NCBI GenBank assembly: GCA_022360575.1
Contig: JAKSCO010000207.1
Coordinates: 1-58,276 of the forward strand
Source of the DNA: Bacteroidales bacterium
Lineage (GTDB): Bacteria; Bacteroidota; Bacteroidia; Bacteroidales; UBA12077
Direction: 5' to 3'
DNA length: 58,276 nt
Position 1 is the first letter of the stretch, and every line of letters begins with the position of its first letter. Made by a program: the position numbers and the translations under genes. The notes beneath the pieces are model-generated. The model was not told where the DNA came from and did no database searches. It saw only the letters and a list, made by a program, of their open reading frames with translations. Below are positions 57,586 to 58,276 of the stretch, piece after piece.

Positions 57586-58276
57586 ATGATTCAAAAATTT
57601 AAAAGTTATGCTCGTGTAGCCGAGGTAAATTCAGTAGCTACAAGTTTAATTCATCTTTACAACGAAAAAACATGGGAAAATGAAATCCACCTTAAAAGTG
57701 TTTTTACCGGATTAACAGCCGAATCGGCCGATCTTACTCAGGCAATTAACCGAAGTAAATCAGAGTCGGTATTGAGCGAGCTCGACTCGGAGTGCGACAA
57801 ATGTGTCGATTCGTTATATTATCTGGGATTGGGAGCATCGCACCACCCCGATGTGGCAATACGCACCTCGGCCGAGCAACTAAACGATGTTTTCGGTAAA
57901 TATGGGCTAAAGATTACCCGCGAGAGTTACGAAGTTGAAAACTCGCTAATTTTAGCCTTATTAAAAGATTTAGAAAAAACCGAACTGAAAGAACATATTG
58001 CAGCCATTCCGGGTTATGCCGAAGCAATTGCCTTACTAGACAAAGCTCAGCAAAAATTTAAAACTGCTTATGTCGATTGGGAGCAAGAAAAAAACAAAGA
58101 AGAAAAGATACGTTCGGCATCCGAGATTAAGAAAAGCATAATAGAAACTATTAACGACAAAATAGTGCCATATCTTAATGCTATGAGCCAAATAGCTCCT
58201 GCAGCATATGCCGACTTTGCAAATGATGTTGCCCGAATAATAGAAACCCGAAACGATTTAATTAAAAGCAGAAACA
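57586..58276 (+). CDS. DUF6261 family protein, 3' end beyond the window
   Basis: 230 codons without a stop, running off the window end; ATG at 57586. It is helical and cytoplasmic-looking, in the same family as the gene at 10589: the C-terminal part KKSIIETINDKIVPYLNAMSQ aligns with the VIQIINEKLLPYLSVMSE segment there. The central ESVLSELDSECDKCVDSLYYLG replaces the FDKRVICFKTFVSA part of the other copy. It uses more G+C-rich codons (GCC, TCG, CTC) than the copy at 10589. Probably only a few C-terminal residues are missing. Function unknown. Confidence 0.75.
   Translation, partial: MIQKFKSYARVAEVNSVATSLIHLYNEKTWENEIHLKSVFTGLTAESADLTQAINRSKSESVLSELDSECDKCVDSLYYLGLGASHHPDVAIRTSAEQLNDVFGKYGLKITRESYEVENSLILALLKDLEKTELKEHIAAIPGYAEAIALLDKAQQKFKTAYVDWEQEKNKEEKIRSASEIKKSIIETINDKIVPYLNAMSQIAPAAYADFANDVARIIETRNDLIKSRN

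Overview
The window is AT-rich DNA from a member of the Bacteroidota, most likely a marine or anaerobic Bacteroidales/Marinilabiliales-type bacterium. The evidence is a complete type IX secretion (T9SS) core (porP-gldK-gldL-gldM-gldN) next to topA, gldA, DUF4270, DUF5723 and DUF6261 proteins, a long-form IspG, and promoter-like TAnnTTTG elements of the Bacteroides sigma-A type. No tRNA, rRNA, CRISPR array, phage or insertion sequence was recognised.

Layout. 1-4 kb: end of a ZIP metal transporter, an exported unknown and a haemoglobin-type TonB receptor. 4.2-10.1 kb: a three-gene envelope operon of unknown role (membrane-anchored propeller, lipoprotein, DUF5723 barrel). 10.3-11.3 kb: a 40-bp tandem array followed by a DUF6261 gene. 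11.5-17.4 kb, minus strand: oligopeptide-type ABC ATPase, radA, heptose adenylyltransferase-like gene, flippase-like protein, panD and panC. 17.5-21.5 kb: reduced GT5 protein, DUF4270 lipoprotein and glmS. 21.5-25.8 kb: ispG, gldA and metK. 26-29 kb: gmd and fcl (GDP-fucose) plus a DUF2061-APS kinase fusion. 29-30 kb: a gene-free kilobase with a degenerate dyad-rich ~22-bp array. 30-42 kb: PBP1A, topA, a metal-site-less arginase homologue and porP-gldKLMN. 42-47 kb: manC (which supplies GDP-mannose to gmd/fcl), MlaE/MlaF-like transporter, FKBP lipoprotein and an ECF sigma factor with a membrane partner.

47-56 kb is the most unusual part. A 1605-residue protein made of two head-to-tail UvrA-like units, both lacking the UvrB-binding domain, is followed by a ribosomal-peptide (RiPP) locus. 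That locus has two precursor peptides with almost identical KGG leaders and divergent Cys-rich cores sharing CxxWxCxxDC, a radical SAM/SPASM maturase, and an overlapping exported S41 peptidase. It carries a recent tandem duplication of about 0.9 kb, which left a truncated maturase copy and two decayed DUF6261 copies. A hairpin terminator separates precursor 2 from the maturase. 56-58 kb: an outer-membrane barrel-like protein, a 42-bp tandem array and a third DUF6261 gene running off the end.

Themes: cell-envelope building (GDP-fucose, GlmS, PBP1A, T9SS, Mla), three unrelated intergenic tandem arrays (two directly upstream of DUF6261 genes), and a compact RiPP system that has diversified by local duplication.
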